NCBI GenBank assembly: GCA_003332265.1
Contig: QPGA01000007.1
Span: forward strand, 1-64,000
Reading direction: 5' to 3'
Source of the DNA: Candidatus Accumulibacter meliphilus
GTDB lineage: Bacteria > Pseudomonadota > Gammaproteobacteria > Burkholderiales > Rhodocyclaceae
Length of the DNA stretch: 64,000 bases
Under the pieces are notes generated by a model. That model did no database searches, was not told the DNA's origin, and saw nothing but the letters and a program-made list of their open reading frames with translations. Numbering within the stretch: position 1 is the first letter of the stretch; each line of letters begins with the position of its first letter. Of this stretch, positions 45,279 to 53,459 are shown piece after piece. The position numbers and the translations under genes were made by a program.

Positions 45279-45707
45279 ATGAAAATCGATCTCGAACGCT
45301 TCGGGCTGAAAGATGTGCCCGTCGACGCGGACACCGTGTTCACTTTTGCCGAGGGGCTGGCCGGTTTTCCCGACTGCCGACAGTTCAAGATTTTTCACGA
45401 AGAAGGCAAGGCGACGGTCTTCTGGCTGCAATCGCTCGACGATGCTGACTTGAGCTTTCCGATCGTGCCACCGCAGAGCCTGGATCTTGAATACCAGATC
45501 GAGCTTTCGGACGCCGACTGCGCCTTGCTCGCTCTCGAAAGCGCCGACGATGCGAGCGTGGGGCTGATTGTTTACCGTAACGAGGCAGCAGGCGGGACGA
45601 TCGCCGCCAACACGCGCTCGCCGATCATCCTCAACGCGAGCAATCGGCGCGGAATGCAGAAGGTTCTGCAGGACGTTCATCCGACGCTGCTCTACCGTGC
45701 ACGCTGA
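45279..45707 (+). CDS. fliW: Flagellar assembly factor FliW
   Basis: A 142-residue FliW, which binds flagellin and, in other bacteria, the regulator CsrA, tying flagellin level to translation. Key segments are TVFTFAEGLAGFPDCRQFKI, ATVFWLQSLDDADLSFPIV and the C-terminal SPIILNASNRRGMQKVLQD. The start MKIDLERFGL at 45279 follows a GGGGGA site. The reading frame is open further upstream through the 120-bp repeat, but that part does not resemble FliW. csrA and fliC are not adjacent. Its stop overlaps the fecR start (TGATG). Confidence 0.92.
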   Translation: MKIDLERFGLKDVPVDADTVFTFAEGLAGFPDCRQFKIFHEEGKATVFWLQSLDDADLSFPIVPPQSLDLEYQIELSDADCALLALESADDASVGLIVYRNEAAGGTIAANTRSPIILNASNRRGMQKVLQDVHPTLLYRAR

Positions 45708-46210
45708 TGGGCGGGAGTGCGGCGAGGGCCTGTGCCATGCCGGCGATCGCCAGGCTCGCTTGTGTACTGCTCGTCTCGGCAGCCTTGTTGCTTTCTGCGT
45801 CCTCTGTCGAGGCAGCGGCGGACACTGCGCCGGCTGGCAAGGTCAAGCGCAGCGAGGGTAGCGTGACGGTCGATCACGCCGGGCAGACGCAGCCGCTGTC
45901 GGTCGGTAGCCCGCTCTTCGTCGGCGATCGTATTCGCACCGGAAGCGATGGTTCGGTCGGTGTGACCTTGTCCGACGATACCCTGCTCACGGCGGGACCC
46001 AACAGCACGCTGCTGATCAACGAGTTCCAGTTCAATACCACCACTGAGGAGGGCAGTCTGTTGGCGACCCTGGTCAAGGGGACGCTGAGCGTGGTCACCG
46101 GCCTGATTGCCAAACAGGCGCCGGAGAACGTGCGCTTCAAGACGCCGAACGTGGTGCTCGGGGTCAGGGGCACGGAGTTTATCGTCGAAACGCGTGGAGA
46201 AGGCCAATGA
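45707..46210 (+). CDS. FecR-domain exported protein
   Basis: A 167-residue periplasmic protein with a signal peptide (LACVLLVSAALLLSASSVEA). It contains a FecR domain: GKVKRSEGSVTVDHAGQ, LFVGDRIRTGSDGSVGVTL, and PNVVLGVRGTEFIVET at the end. FecR domains in the iron system transmit signals from the outer membrane to a sigma factor; stand-alone versions like this one have no established role. ATG at 45707 overlaps the fliW stop. The gene overlaps the following OmpA gene by ATGA, so the pair is coupled. Confidence 0.88.
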   Translation: MGGSAARACAMPAIARLACVLLVSAALLLSASSVEAAADTAPAGKVKRSEGSVTVDHAGQTQPLSVGSPLFVGDRIRTGSDGSVGVTLSDDTLLTAGPNSTLLINEFQFNTTTEEGSLLATLVKGTLSVVTGLIAKQAPENVRFKTPNVVLGVRGTEFIVETRGEGQ

Positions 46211-46800
46211 GCAAAGCGTGCTGTCTGTGCGCGCTGCTCTGCTCGCTGAGCCTTGCCGCGTGTGCGCCATTCTCGGATCGCGTCGTCTTGTTGCCCGGAC
46301 CCGACGGGCGTACCGGCGCGGTGCTGGTCAGTGCCGACGGCGAACAAAAAGTCCTCAGCGAGCCCTATGCCGATGTTCAGGTTGCTGACGGCAAGGTCGT
46401 CCTGCTGAAGACCAGCCCGGGGATGGTTCGCGATGACTACGGTGCGCTGCTCGCCATGCAGCCTGCCCGGCCACGCTTGTTCGTCGTCCATTTCGACGCC
46501 GGGACGAGCGTGCTGACGCCGGCGTCGCGAACCCTGCTGGCGAGCATGCGCGCGGAGCTGGCGACCCTGCCCGCGGGCGAGGCCGTGGTCATCGGGCACA
46601 CCGATAGGGTCGGTGCGCTCGAGGCCAACGACCGGCTGTCCTTGCAACGCGCGACGTTGGTGCGCGACATGCTGCTCAGCGCCGGCATCGCGCCGGAGGC
46701 GATTGCGGTAGTTGGGCGCGGCGAGCGTGCGCCGGTGGTAATGACCGCCGACGAGGTCGCTGAAGCACGCAACCGGCGCGTTGAAATCAAGCTTCGCTAA
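46207..46800 (+). CDS. OmpA-family lipoprotein
   Basis: A 197-residue lipoprotein. The signal peptide ends in the lipobox LSLAAC. The C-terminal OmpA/MotB domain binds peptidoglycan: VVHFDAGTSVLTPASRTLL, VVIGHTDRVGALEANDRLSL and ARNRRVEIKL contain the diaminopimelate-binding aspartate and arginine. It is coupled to the FecR gene. Its TAA stop codon is the first TAA of the repeat element at 46798. Confidence 0.9.
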   Translation: MSKACCLCALLCSLSLAACAPFSDRVVLLPGPDGRTGAVLVSADGEQKVLSEPYADVQVADGKVVLLKTSPGMVRDDYGALLAMQPARPRLFVVHFDAGTSVLTPASRTLLASMRAELATLPAGEAVVIGHTDRVGALEANDRLSLQRATLVRDMLLSAGIAPEAIAVVGRGERAPVVMTADEVAEARNRRVEIKLR

Positions 46801-47010
46801 GGCCCATGACTTTCATGACCTGTCGAGATACCCCTGATGATGAAAGCCATGACCGTCTACCTCTTCACTTGCAGTGCGCATTCCGGCTGGCACGTCGGAA
46901 TCGTTCGACGGGCAGGGGACATGCTCACTGCATTCCCCGTCGCACCCCGGCCCTTCTCCCGCAGGGGGAGAAGGGCGGTTCGTGAGTCGCGGACGCGACT
47001 TTCAGAGTAA
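46798..47010 (+). repeat. Diverged, enlarged copy of the TAA-flanked element
   Basis: Starts at the OmpA stop codon (TAAGGCCCATGAC), has the ATGAAAGCCATGACCGTC segment, then about 80 extra bases. It then returns to CCCTTCTCCCGCAGGGGGAG and GTTCGTGAGTCGC and ends CTTTCAGAGTAA. It supplies a Shine-Dalgarno-like GGGAGAAGG and GTG at 46982, which is the likely cyclase start. Confidence 0.85.
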
Positions 47011-49048
47011 GCGGCTTGGCGAGTATCGGCGCCGGCTGGCAGCCTTCATTCCGCGCTACCTGCCGGGCGTGCTGCTGCTCGGGGTCTTGCTCGCCGACAG
47101 CCTGCACTATCTGGAGATCGCTCCACTGCAGCGCCTGGAAGCGGTGCTCTACGACGCCCGCGTGCGCTTTTTCGCGCCGGCGCCGATGGACGAACGGATC
47201 GTCATTGTCGATATCGACGAACCTTCGTTGGCCGAGCTGGGGCGCTGGCCGTGGAGCCGGGCGCGGCTGGCCGAGCTGGTCGAGCGCATTTTTGGCGAAT
47301 ACGGCGCCTTGCTGCTGGGTTTTGACGTCATCCTCGCCGAGCCGGACGAGAGTTCCGGCCTGGCTTCGCTGCAGGCACTGGCGAGTGGCCCGCTGCGCGG
47401 CAATGCCGGCTTTCTGGCGGCGCTTGAGGATTTGCGGCCGAGCCTGGACTACGACGCTCGTCTCGCCGACGCCATTCGTCGCTATCCGGTGGTCCTCGGC
47501 TTTCATCTTTCCAGCGGCGCAGCGGCGGCCAGCAGTGGCGCGCTGCCGACGCCGGTGGTGGGCGGCCTCGCCCCGCGCACCCTGGCAGCGCTCGGCAGCT
47601 GGACGGGCTACGGCGGCAACTTGCCGGCTCTGCAGCAAGCTGCCATGGGCGCCGGCTTCCTCAATGCACCGGTCGATGGCGATGGCGTGACGCGGCGCGC
47701 CTGGTTGCTGGCCAGCGTTCAAGGGCGGGTGTATCCGGCGTTGTCGCTGGCCATGGCGCAGGTTTTGCTGGGTAACGCCAGCCTACAACTGCAGTTTTCC
47801 GAGCCAACTCCCTGGTCGCCAGACGGTGGCGTCAAGGGCACGGCGATCGAGGCGCTGGAGCTGCTTGGCGCGCGTGGCAGGCTGCGCATCGCCAGCGACA
47901 GCCAGGCCAGGGTGCTGTTGCCTTTTCGGGGCCCCGAGGGAAGTTTTGCCTACTATTCAGCCGCCGATGTGCTGGCCGCTCGCCTGCCCGATGAGCGTCT
48001 GCGTGGCCGTGTCGTTCTGCTTGGGACGACCGCGCCGGGGCTGCTCGACCAACGCGTGACGCCGCTGGGCGAGGCCTACCCTGGCGTCGAAGCGCATGCC
48101 AACCTGTTGTCGGCGATGCTCGACGGCCGCCTGCTGCAGTCACCCGCCTGGACGCCCGTGGTGGCGGCCGGCCTGCTGCTGATCGTCGGCAGCGGCCTGC
48201 TGCTGGCCCTGCCGCGGCTGTCGCCGCTTTGGGCGACTGCGCTGACGCTGACCACGCTGCTGCTGGTCGTGCTCAGCAACCTGGCCGTCTGGGCCTTCGC
48301 GCAACTGCTGTTGCCGATCGCCGGGCTGTTGGCGCTGGTGCTCGGCTTGTTCGCGCTGCAGCTCTTCGTCGGCTATTTTCTCGAACAGCGGGGAAAGCGG
48401 CGTCTGACGCAGCTCTTTGGCCAGTACGTGCCGCCGGAGCTGGTCGAGGAGATGAGCCGCGATCCGCAGCACTACAGCATGGCCGGGCGCAGCGCCGAGT
48501 TGACGGTTCTATTTGCCGACGTGCGCGGCTTCACCACCTTTGCCGAGACGATGCCGCCGGGCGAGCTGGCACAGTTGATGAACGATTACCTGTCGGCAAT
48601 CACCGACGTCATTCGTGCGCAGCGGGGGACGCTCGACAAATACATTGGCGATGCGGTGGTGGCTTTCTGGGGCGCGCCGCTCGCCGACCCGCAACATGCT
48701 CGGCACGCGGTCGCGGCCGGGCTGGCCATGCAGGCAGAGTTGCAGCGCGTCAATCAGGACTTCGCGGTGCGCGGCTGGCCGGCATTGCAGATCGGCATCG
48801 GCATCAACACCGGCAGCATGATCGTCGGGGACATGGGTTCGCGCCATCGGCGCGCCTATACGGTGCTCGGCGACGCAGTCAATTTGGCGTCGCGCCTGCA
48901 GGGGCTGTCGACACATTACCGGGCGGGCGTGATCATCGGTGAAGCGACTCGTCAGGCGCTTGGCGATTGGCCCTGCCGCCCGCTGGGCGAGGTCACCGTG
49001 CGTGGCCGCAAGGCGCCGGTGGCGATCCACGAAGCGCTCGCCCGCTGA
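46982..49048 (+). CDS. CHASE2-domain adenylate/guanylate cyclase
   Basis: A membrane class III nucleotide cyclase of about 688 residues. After a first membrane helix it has an extracytoplasmic CHASE2 sensor domain (APMDERIVIVDIDEPSLAEL, ...GLLDQRVTPLGEAYPGVEAH), three membrane helices near residues 375-460, and a cytoplasmic catalytic domain. Metal-binding aspartates are in LTVLFADVRGFTTF and LDKYIGDAVVAFWGAP; LGDAVNLASRLQ has the transition-state residues. GTG at 46982 follows a GGGAGAAGG site within the repeat; GTG at 46874 is possible and would add 36 residues. FecR, OmpA and this cyclase are probably one operon. Confidence 0.9.
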   Translation: MSRGRDFQSKRLGEYRRRLAAFIPRYLPGVLLLGVLLADSLHYLEIAPLQRLEAVLYDARVRFFAPAPMDERIVIVDIDEPSLAELGRWPWSRARLAELVERIFGEYGALLLGFDVILAEPDESSGLASLQALASGPLRGNAGFLAALEDLRPSLDYDARLADAIRRYPVVLGFHLSSGAAAASSGALPTPVVGGLAPRTLAALGSWTGYGGNLPALQQAAMGAGFLNAPVDGDGVTRRAWLLASVQGRVYPALSLAMAQVLLGNASLQLQFSEPTPWSPDGGVKGTAIEALELLGARGRLRIASDSQARVLLPFRGPEGSFAYYSAADVLAARLPDERLRGRVVLLGTTAPGLLDQRVTPLGEAYPGVEAHANLLSAMLDGRLLQSPAWTPVVAAGLLLIVGSGLLLALPRLSPLWATALTLTTLLLVVLSNLAVWAFAQLLLPIAGLLALVLGLFALQLFVGYFLEQRGKRRLTQLFGQYVPPELVEEMSRDPQHYSMAGRSAELTVLFADVRGFTTFAETMPPGELAQLMNDYLSAITDVIRAQRGTLDKYIGDAVVAFWGAPLADPQHARHAVAAGLAMQAELQRVNQDFAVRGWPALQIGIGINTGSMIVGDMGSRHRRAYTVLGDAVNLASRLQGLSTHYRAGVIIGEATRQALGDWPCRPLGEVTVRGRKAPVAIHEALAR

Positions 49049-49098
49049 GTGAACCCTGCCGTCGGGAATGCCTTTCGACGCTTTTTCGCTACGCGGGC

Positions 49099-49125
49099 TA
49101 AAGAAGACGCAAGTTACGCCGTAGC
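49099..49125 (+). promoter_or_regulatory. Sigma-28 (FliA) promoter of the MCP gene
   Basis: TAAA at 49099, exactly 15 bases, then GCCGTAGC at 49118 fits the FliA consensus TAAA-N15-GCCGATAA with mismatches only in the last four bases. It lies 48 bp before the MCP start, behind which sits a GGAGGAGCAAGG ribosome-binding site. fliA is encoded in the same window. Confidence 0.7.
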
Positions 49126-49172
49126 TGTCTCTATATAACTAGATAATCGCCAATAACCAGGAGGAGCAAGGA

Positions 49173-50870
49173 ATGGCTGGAGTTGCTTGGAAGATCCGCG
49201 CCGTAATGCTGCTTCAGGTGGCTGCGGCGGCGCTGGCCGTGTGGCTGGCGAACAGCGTTCTCGGGGGCGACCTCAAGGCCTGGTTGATGGCTCTCGGCTT
49301 TCTGGCGCTGGTCGCGCTGCTGCTCGGCGTGGTCCTTGAGAAAAGCCTGGTCAGCCGTCTGAACGCCTTGAGTGCGGTGATCGCCGGCATGTACGCGGAT
49401 GGCGACCTGACCGGCCGCGCTGTGGTTCAGGGGAAAGACGAAATAGCCGCCGTGGCGGACGATTTCAACCGCCTGATCGGCAGTTTTTCGACGATCGTCG
49501 GCAAGGTGTTGTTCAACTCGCTCGAAGTGGTCAATGCGTCCAAACAACTGATGGGCGACGCCAACCGTGTTGCCGCGGGCTCCAACCAGCAGCGTGACGC
49601 GGCCCTGGCCACGGCCGGTGCGATGAGCGAGCTGACCGAGAATATGAACCAGGTCAGCAAGAGCGCGAGCGAAACGGCCGACATTTCGGAAACCTCGAGC
49701 GCGCTGTCGACCGAGGGCATGAAAATCGTCCACAGCGCTTCGGCGGAAATGGAGCAGATCGCCGCGTCGGTCAGCGAGTCGGCGCGGGTGGTTTGCGCTC
49801 TCGGCGAGCGCTCGAAGGCGATCAGCGGCATTGTTCAGACGATTCGCGAAATCGCCGACCAGACCAATCTGCTGGCGCTCAATGCGGCCATCGAGGCGGC
49901 TCGCGCCGGCGACCAGGGGCGCGGTTTCGCGGTCGTTGCCGACGAGGTACGCAAGCTCGCCGAGCGGACCTCACAAGCCACCGGCGAAATCAGCCAGATG
50001 ATCGCCGCGATTCAGGGCGAGACGCAGAGCGCGATTGCCAGCATCGAAGCCGGCAGCGGGCAGGCTCGCAACGGCGCCGAACTGGCTCAGCAGGCGGCGC
50101 AATCGCTGGAGCGCATCAACAGCGGCGCGCGGGCAACGATGGAAAAAGTCGATTCGATCGCCGCTGCCGTGGCCCAGCAGAGTCGCACCGGGCAGAGCAT
50201 CGCCGATCACGTACGGCGCATCAAGGACATGGCCGACGCCAACAACGCGGTCGCCGCGGAGACGCTGGTGGCCGTCGATCATGTCGAATGCCTGGCCGAG
50301 AATCTCCGCGAAATCAGCAACGTCTTCAAGCTTGGCCCGGCCGGCGAGCAGGCGCTGAGCACGCACGCCCGCATGCCGGCGCTGGTCAGGCAGGCGGCGC
50401 TGAGCATTGCGCAGCTCTTCGACAAGGCGGTCGATGCGGGCAGAATCAAGGTCGACGATCTGTTTGACGACCGCTACCAGCCGATCGCCAATACGCGGCC
50501 ACAGAAGTACAAGACGCGTTTCGACGACTTTACCGATCAGCACCTGTCGCCCCTGCAGGAGAGCCTGCTCGAGCAATGCAAGGCGGCGGTGTACGCGATC
50601 AGCATCGACCGCAACGCCTATGTGCCGACGCACAACCGGAAATTCTCGCAGCCGCTGACCGGCAACGAGAAGATCGACTTCGTGAACAGCCGCAGCAAGC
50701 GCCTGTTCGATGACCCGGTGGGCAAGCGCTGCGGGGCGCACCAGCAACCCTTCCTGCTGCAAACCTATCGTCGTGACACCGGAGAGGTGATGCACGACAT
50801 CTCGGCGCCGATCTACGTCAAGGGTCGCCATTGGGGCGGTTTTCGGATTGGTTACAAGACCGAAGTTTGA
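49173..50870 (+). CDS. Methyl-accepting chemotaxis protein with C-terminal extension
   Basis: A 565-residue chemoreceptor. Two membrane helices near the N-terminus are separated by only a short loop, so there is no periplasmic sensor. A HAMP-like region follows, then the signalling hairpin with the conserved tip [20 protein letters not shown] and flanking methylation helices. After residue 400 there is an extra domain of about 140 residues ([48 protein letters not shown]) resembling the end of Cache-type folds. Sensing is therefore probably cytoplasmic. It is the first gene of the chemotaxis cluster, with a FliA promoter. Confidence 0.92.
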   Translation: MAGVAWKIRAVMLLQVAAAALAVWLANSVLGGDLKAWLMALGFLALVALLLGVVLEKSLVSRLNALSAVIAGMYADGDLTGRAVVQGKDEIAAVADDFNRLIGSFSTIVGKVLFNSLEVVNASKQLMGDANRVAAGSNQQRDAALATAGAMSELTENMNQVSKSASETADISETSSALSTEGMKIVHSASAEMEQIAASVSESARVVCALGERSKAISGIVQTIREIADQTNLLALNAAIEAARAGDQGRGFAVVADEVRKLAERTSQATGEISQMIAAIQGETQSAIASIEAGSGQARNGAELAQQAAQSLERINSGARATMEKVDSIAAAVAQQSRTGQSIADHVRRIKDMADANNAVAAETLVAVDHVECLAENLREISNVFKLGPAGEQALSTHARMPALVRQAALSIAQLFDKAVDAGRIKVDDLFDDRYQPIANTRPQKYKTRFDDFTDQHLSPLQESLLEQCKAAVYAISIDRNAYVPTHNRKFSQPLTGNEKIDFVNSRSKRLFDDPVGKRCGAHQQPFLLQTYRRDTGEVMHDISAPIYVKGRHWGGFRIGYKTEV

Positions 50871-50963
50871 GCGGGCTGGCGGCTTCTGCGGGCGGCCGCC
50901 CGCGCATGACGCCGCGGCGTCGCTTGATTTAAGATGCTCGTCGCCAGGCGAAGGAAATGAACC

Positions 50964-51935
50964 ATGTCGGATCTACTAAAGAACATTGACGCGCGCACCA
51001 AGCTGGCAGGGACCAACAAGCTGGAGATTCTCTTGTTCTCGCTGGGAACCGACGCGCGCACCGGGCGCCAGGAGACTTTCGGCATCAATGTCTTCAAGGT
51101 TCGCGAAGTGATGCGTACGCCGCCGATCACGGCGGCACCGGAAATGCCGGCAGCGGTCGAGGGCATGGTCAGTCTGCGCGGGGCACTGGTACCGGTGGTC
51201 GATCTGGCGCGTTATGCGCGGGTGGATACGCAGGCGCTGCGTTCGATCATGATTGTTACCGAGTACGCCGGCCATACGCAGGGTTTTCTCGTCGCGGCGG
51301 TGGACACCATTCTGCGTCTTGACTGGAGTCAGATGCGGGTGCCGCCGGCGATGCTGCTGGCCGAGCTGGGCGGGCTGGTGACGGCGGTCACCGAGTTGCC
51401 GGACGGTCGCCTGGTGATGTTGATGGACGTCGAGAAAATTCTCTCGGAAACCACCCGCTACGATGACGAGATTGTCTATCGCAATATCAAGCCGCTCGAC
51501 AATCCCGAGCTGACGGTTTTCTTTGCCGACGACTCGGCCGTGGCGCGCAAGCAGATCGAACGTACGCTGGGCGCGATGGGTGTCAAATACGTCGCTGCGA
51601 TCAATGGCCGCGAAGCCTGGAACGAACTGGAGAAAGTGGCCGCGTCGGCGCAGACGGCTGGTCAGAAAGTGAGTGAGCTGATCAGTCTGGTATTGACCGA
51701 CATCGAGATGCCGGAGATGGATGGCTACATTCTCACCAGGAAGATCAAGTCGGACCCGCGCTTCGCGGGCGTGCCGGTGATCATGCATTCGTCGCTCTCC
51801 GGGATGTCGAACCAGCAACTCGGGAAGTCGGTCGGCGTTGACGAGTACGTGCCCAAATTCGAACCGCAGCGCTTGTCGGAGACGCTGACGCGCAGGCTGC
51901 TGGGTGATCTTCCGGCCACACAGTTGAGCACGTAG
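50964..51935 (+). CDS. cheV: Chemotaxis protein CheV (first copy)
   Basis: A 323-residue scaffold/adaptor joining a CheW-like domain and a response-regulator receiver. The CheW part has EILLFSLGTDARTGRQETFG and INVFKVREVMRTPPIT. The receiver has FFADDSAVARKQIERTL, the phosphorylation aspartate in VLTDIEMPEMDGYI and HSSLSG at the switch. It couples receptors to CheA and may act in adaptation or as a phosphate sink. It is followed after 37 bp by a second cheV. Confidence 0.93.
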   Translation: MSDLLKNIDARTKLAGTNKLEILLFSLGTDARTGRQETFGINVFKVREVMRTPPITAAPEMPAAVEGMVSLRGALVPVVDLARYARVDTQALRSIMIVTEYAGHTQGFLVAAVDTILRLDWSQMRVPPAMLLAELGGLVTAVTELPDGRLVMLMDVEKILSETTRYDDEIVYRNIKPLDNPELTVFFADDSAVARKQIERTLGAMGVKYVAAINGREAWNELEKVAASAQTAGQKVSELISLVLTDIEMPEMDGYILTRKIKSDPRFAGVPVIMHSSLSGMSNQQLGKSVGVDEYVPKFEPQRLSETLTRRLLGDLPATQLST

Positions 51936-51972
51936 TCGTGACCCGATCCCGTGACCTCAGGAGCGATCATAA

Positions 51973-52914
51973 ATGATGGATTTGGCAGAACGAAAAGACC
52001 TGCTCGAGGGCATGGATGCGCGCACGAGCCTGGCCGGTTCCAACAAGATGGAGATTCTCCTGTTCTCCCTGGGAACGCGCGAGACTTTCGGGATCAACGT
52101 CTTCAAAGTGCGCGAAGTCGGGCGAACGCCGCACATTACCAGGACCCCGAACATGCCACGCGGCGTCGAAGGCCTGATTTCCCTGCGCGGCAACGTGATT
52201 CCGGTGTTGTCTCTGATTTCCTTTCTCGAACACAAGGAGCAACCGCGGGAGCACGGCAAGACGATGATGGTCGCCGAGTATTCGAAGCGCACCCTGGGCT
52301 TCCTGGTGCACGACGTCGATCGCATCATCCGCGTCGACTGGGAAAGAGTGAAGGCGCCAGAAAGCGTCCTGTCGAGCAACCAGGGCCTGATCACGGCGAT
52401 CACCGAACTCGATGATGGCAAGTTGGTGTCGATTCTCGACGTCGAGCAGATCCTGGCCAATGCCTTTGGCGAGGCGCTGATCGTCGATATCCAGCGCGCC
52501 AACGTTGCCGACGATGTGGGGATGTTCTTCGCCGACGATTCGATCGTCGCCCGGCGCAAGATCGTCGAGGTGCTCGACAGACTGGGCGTGAAACACAAAC
52601 ATGCCACCAACGGGGCCGAAGCATGGAGTCGCTTGCAGGCCATCGCTGCGCACGCCAGCCAGAGCGGGACCAGCGTGCGCGACGAAATACGCCTGATCCT
52701 GGTCGATGCCGAAATGCCGGAAATGGACGGTTATGTCCTCACCAAGAACATCAAGGGTGATGCACGTTTTGCAGGTATCCCGGTGGTGATGCACTCGTCG
52801 CTGTCGTCCGAGGCCAATCATGCGATGGGCAAGGCGGTGGGCGTCGACGCCTACGTTGCCAAGTTCGATGCGGAGGTGCTTGCCGACACCTTGCGCCCCT
52901 TGCTCGAACGTTAA
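51973..52914 (+). CDS. cheV: Chemotaxis protein CheV (second copy)
   Basis: A 313-residue CheV, about half identical to the first by eye, with EILLFSLGTRETFGINVFKV, RGNVIPVLSLISFLEHKEQ and a receiver with MFFADDSIVARRKIVEVL and LVDAEMPEMDGYVLTK. The two copies look like an old tandem duplication. An AGGAG site precedes the start; ATG is doubled (51973 and 51976) and the first is used. Its TAA stop lies at the border of the inverted repeat element that separates it from cheY. Confidence 0.93.
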   Translation: MMDLAERKDLLEGMDARTSLAGSNKMEILLFSLGTRETFGINVFKVREVGRTPHITRTPNMPRGVEGLISLRGNVIPVLSLISFLEHKEQPREHGKTMMVAEYSKRTLGFLVHDVDRIIRVDWERVKAPESVLSSNQGLITAITELDDGKLVSILDVEQILANAFGEALIVDIQRANVADDVGMFFADDSIVARRKIVEVLDRLGVKHKHATNGAEAWSRLQAIAAHASQSGTSVRDEIRLILVDAEMPEMDGYVLTKNIKGDARFAGIPVVMHSSLSSEANHAMGKAVGVDAYVAKFDAEVLADTLRPLLER

Positions 52915-53035
52915 TCTGGAAGTCGCGCAAGCGGCTCGCGAATCGCCTTTCTCCCCGCGCGGGAGAAAGGCCGGGAAAGAGGGAAACGGTCATGACTTTC
53001 ATGATCTGCGGCGCCTCGACATGTCATGACCGTTG
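52911..53035 (-). repeat. TAA-flanked 120-bp element, cheV-cheY copy
   Basis: Reverse orientation copy between cheV and cheY. On the minus strand it begins CAACGGTCATGAC and ends GCGACTTCCAGATTAA. It covers nearly the whole intergenic region and includes the cheV stop codon. It is one of the more diverged copies, although all three stems are kept by paired changes such as CCTTTCTCCC/GGGAGAAAGG. Confidence 0.88.
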
Positions 53036-53068
53036 AAATAAGAATCAGGAAAGAACCAGGAGTAGAGA

Positions 53069-53458
53069 ATGGCCGATCCAAAAATGAGAATTCTGGTGGT
53101 GGACGATTTCTCGACGATGCGCCGCATCGTCAGAAATCTTTTCAAGGAGCTGGGCTTCGCCAACGTCGACGAGGCCGAGGATGGCGTCATCGCACTGCAG
53201 AAGCTGCACGCCGGCGGCTTCGAATTCGTCGTCACCGACTGGAACATGCCGAACATGGATGGCCTGCAACTTCTCAAGGCGATTCGCGGCGCGCCGACCC
53301 TCAAACATCTGCCGGTGATGATGATCACCGCTGAAGCCAAGAAGGAGAACATTATCGCCGCGGCGCAGGCGGGGGCCAGTGGCTACATCGTCAAGCCTTT
53401 CACCGCAGCAACCCTCGCCGAGAAGCTGCAGAAAATTTTTGACAAGATGGGTGGCTGA
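53069..53458 (+). CDS. cheY: Chemotaxis response regulator CheY
   Basis: A 129-residue single-domain receiver. The acidic pocket is [19 protein letters not shown], the phosphorylated aspartate is in [17 protein letters not shown], the switch threonine in [12 protein letters not shown] and the conserved lysine in [13 protein letters not shown]. It transmits CheA signals to the flagellar motor. An AGGAGTAGAG site precedes the start. The stop overlaps the cheZ start by one base (TGATG), so cheY and its phosphatase are co-translated. Confidence 0.97.
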   Translation: MADPKMRILVVDDFSTMRRIVRNLFKELGFANVDEAEDGVIALQKLHAGGFEFVVTDWNMPNMDGLQLLKAIRGAPTLKHLPVMMITAEAKKENIIAAAQAGASGYIVKPFTAATLAEKLQKIFDKMGG

Positions 53459-53459
53459 G

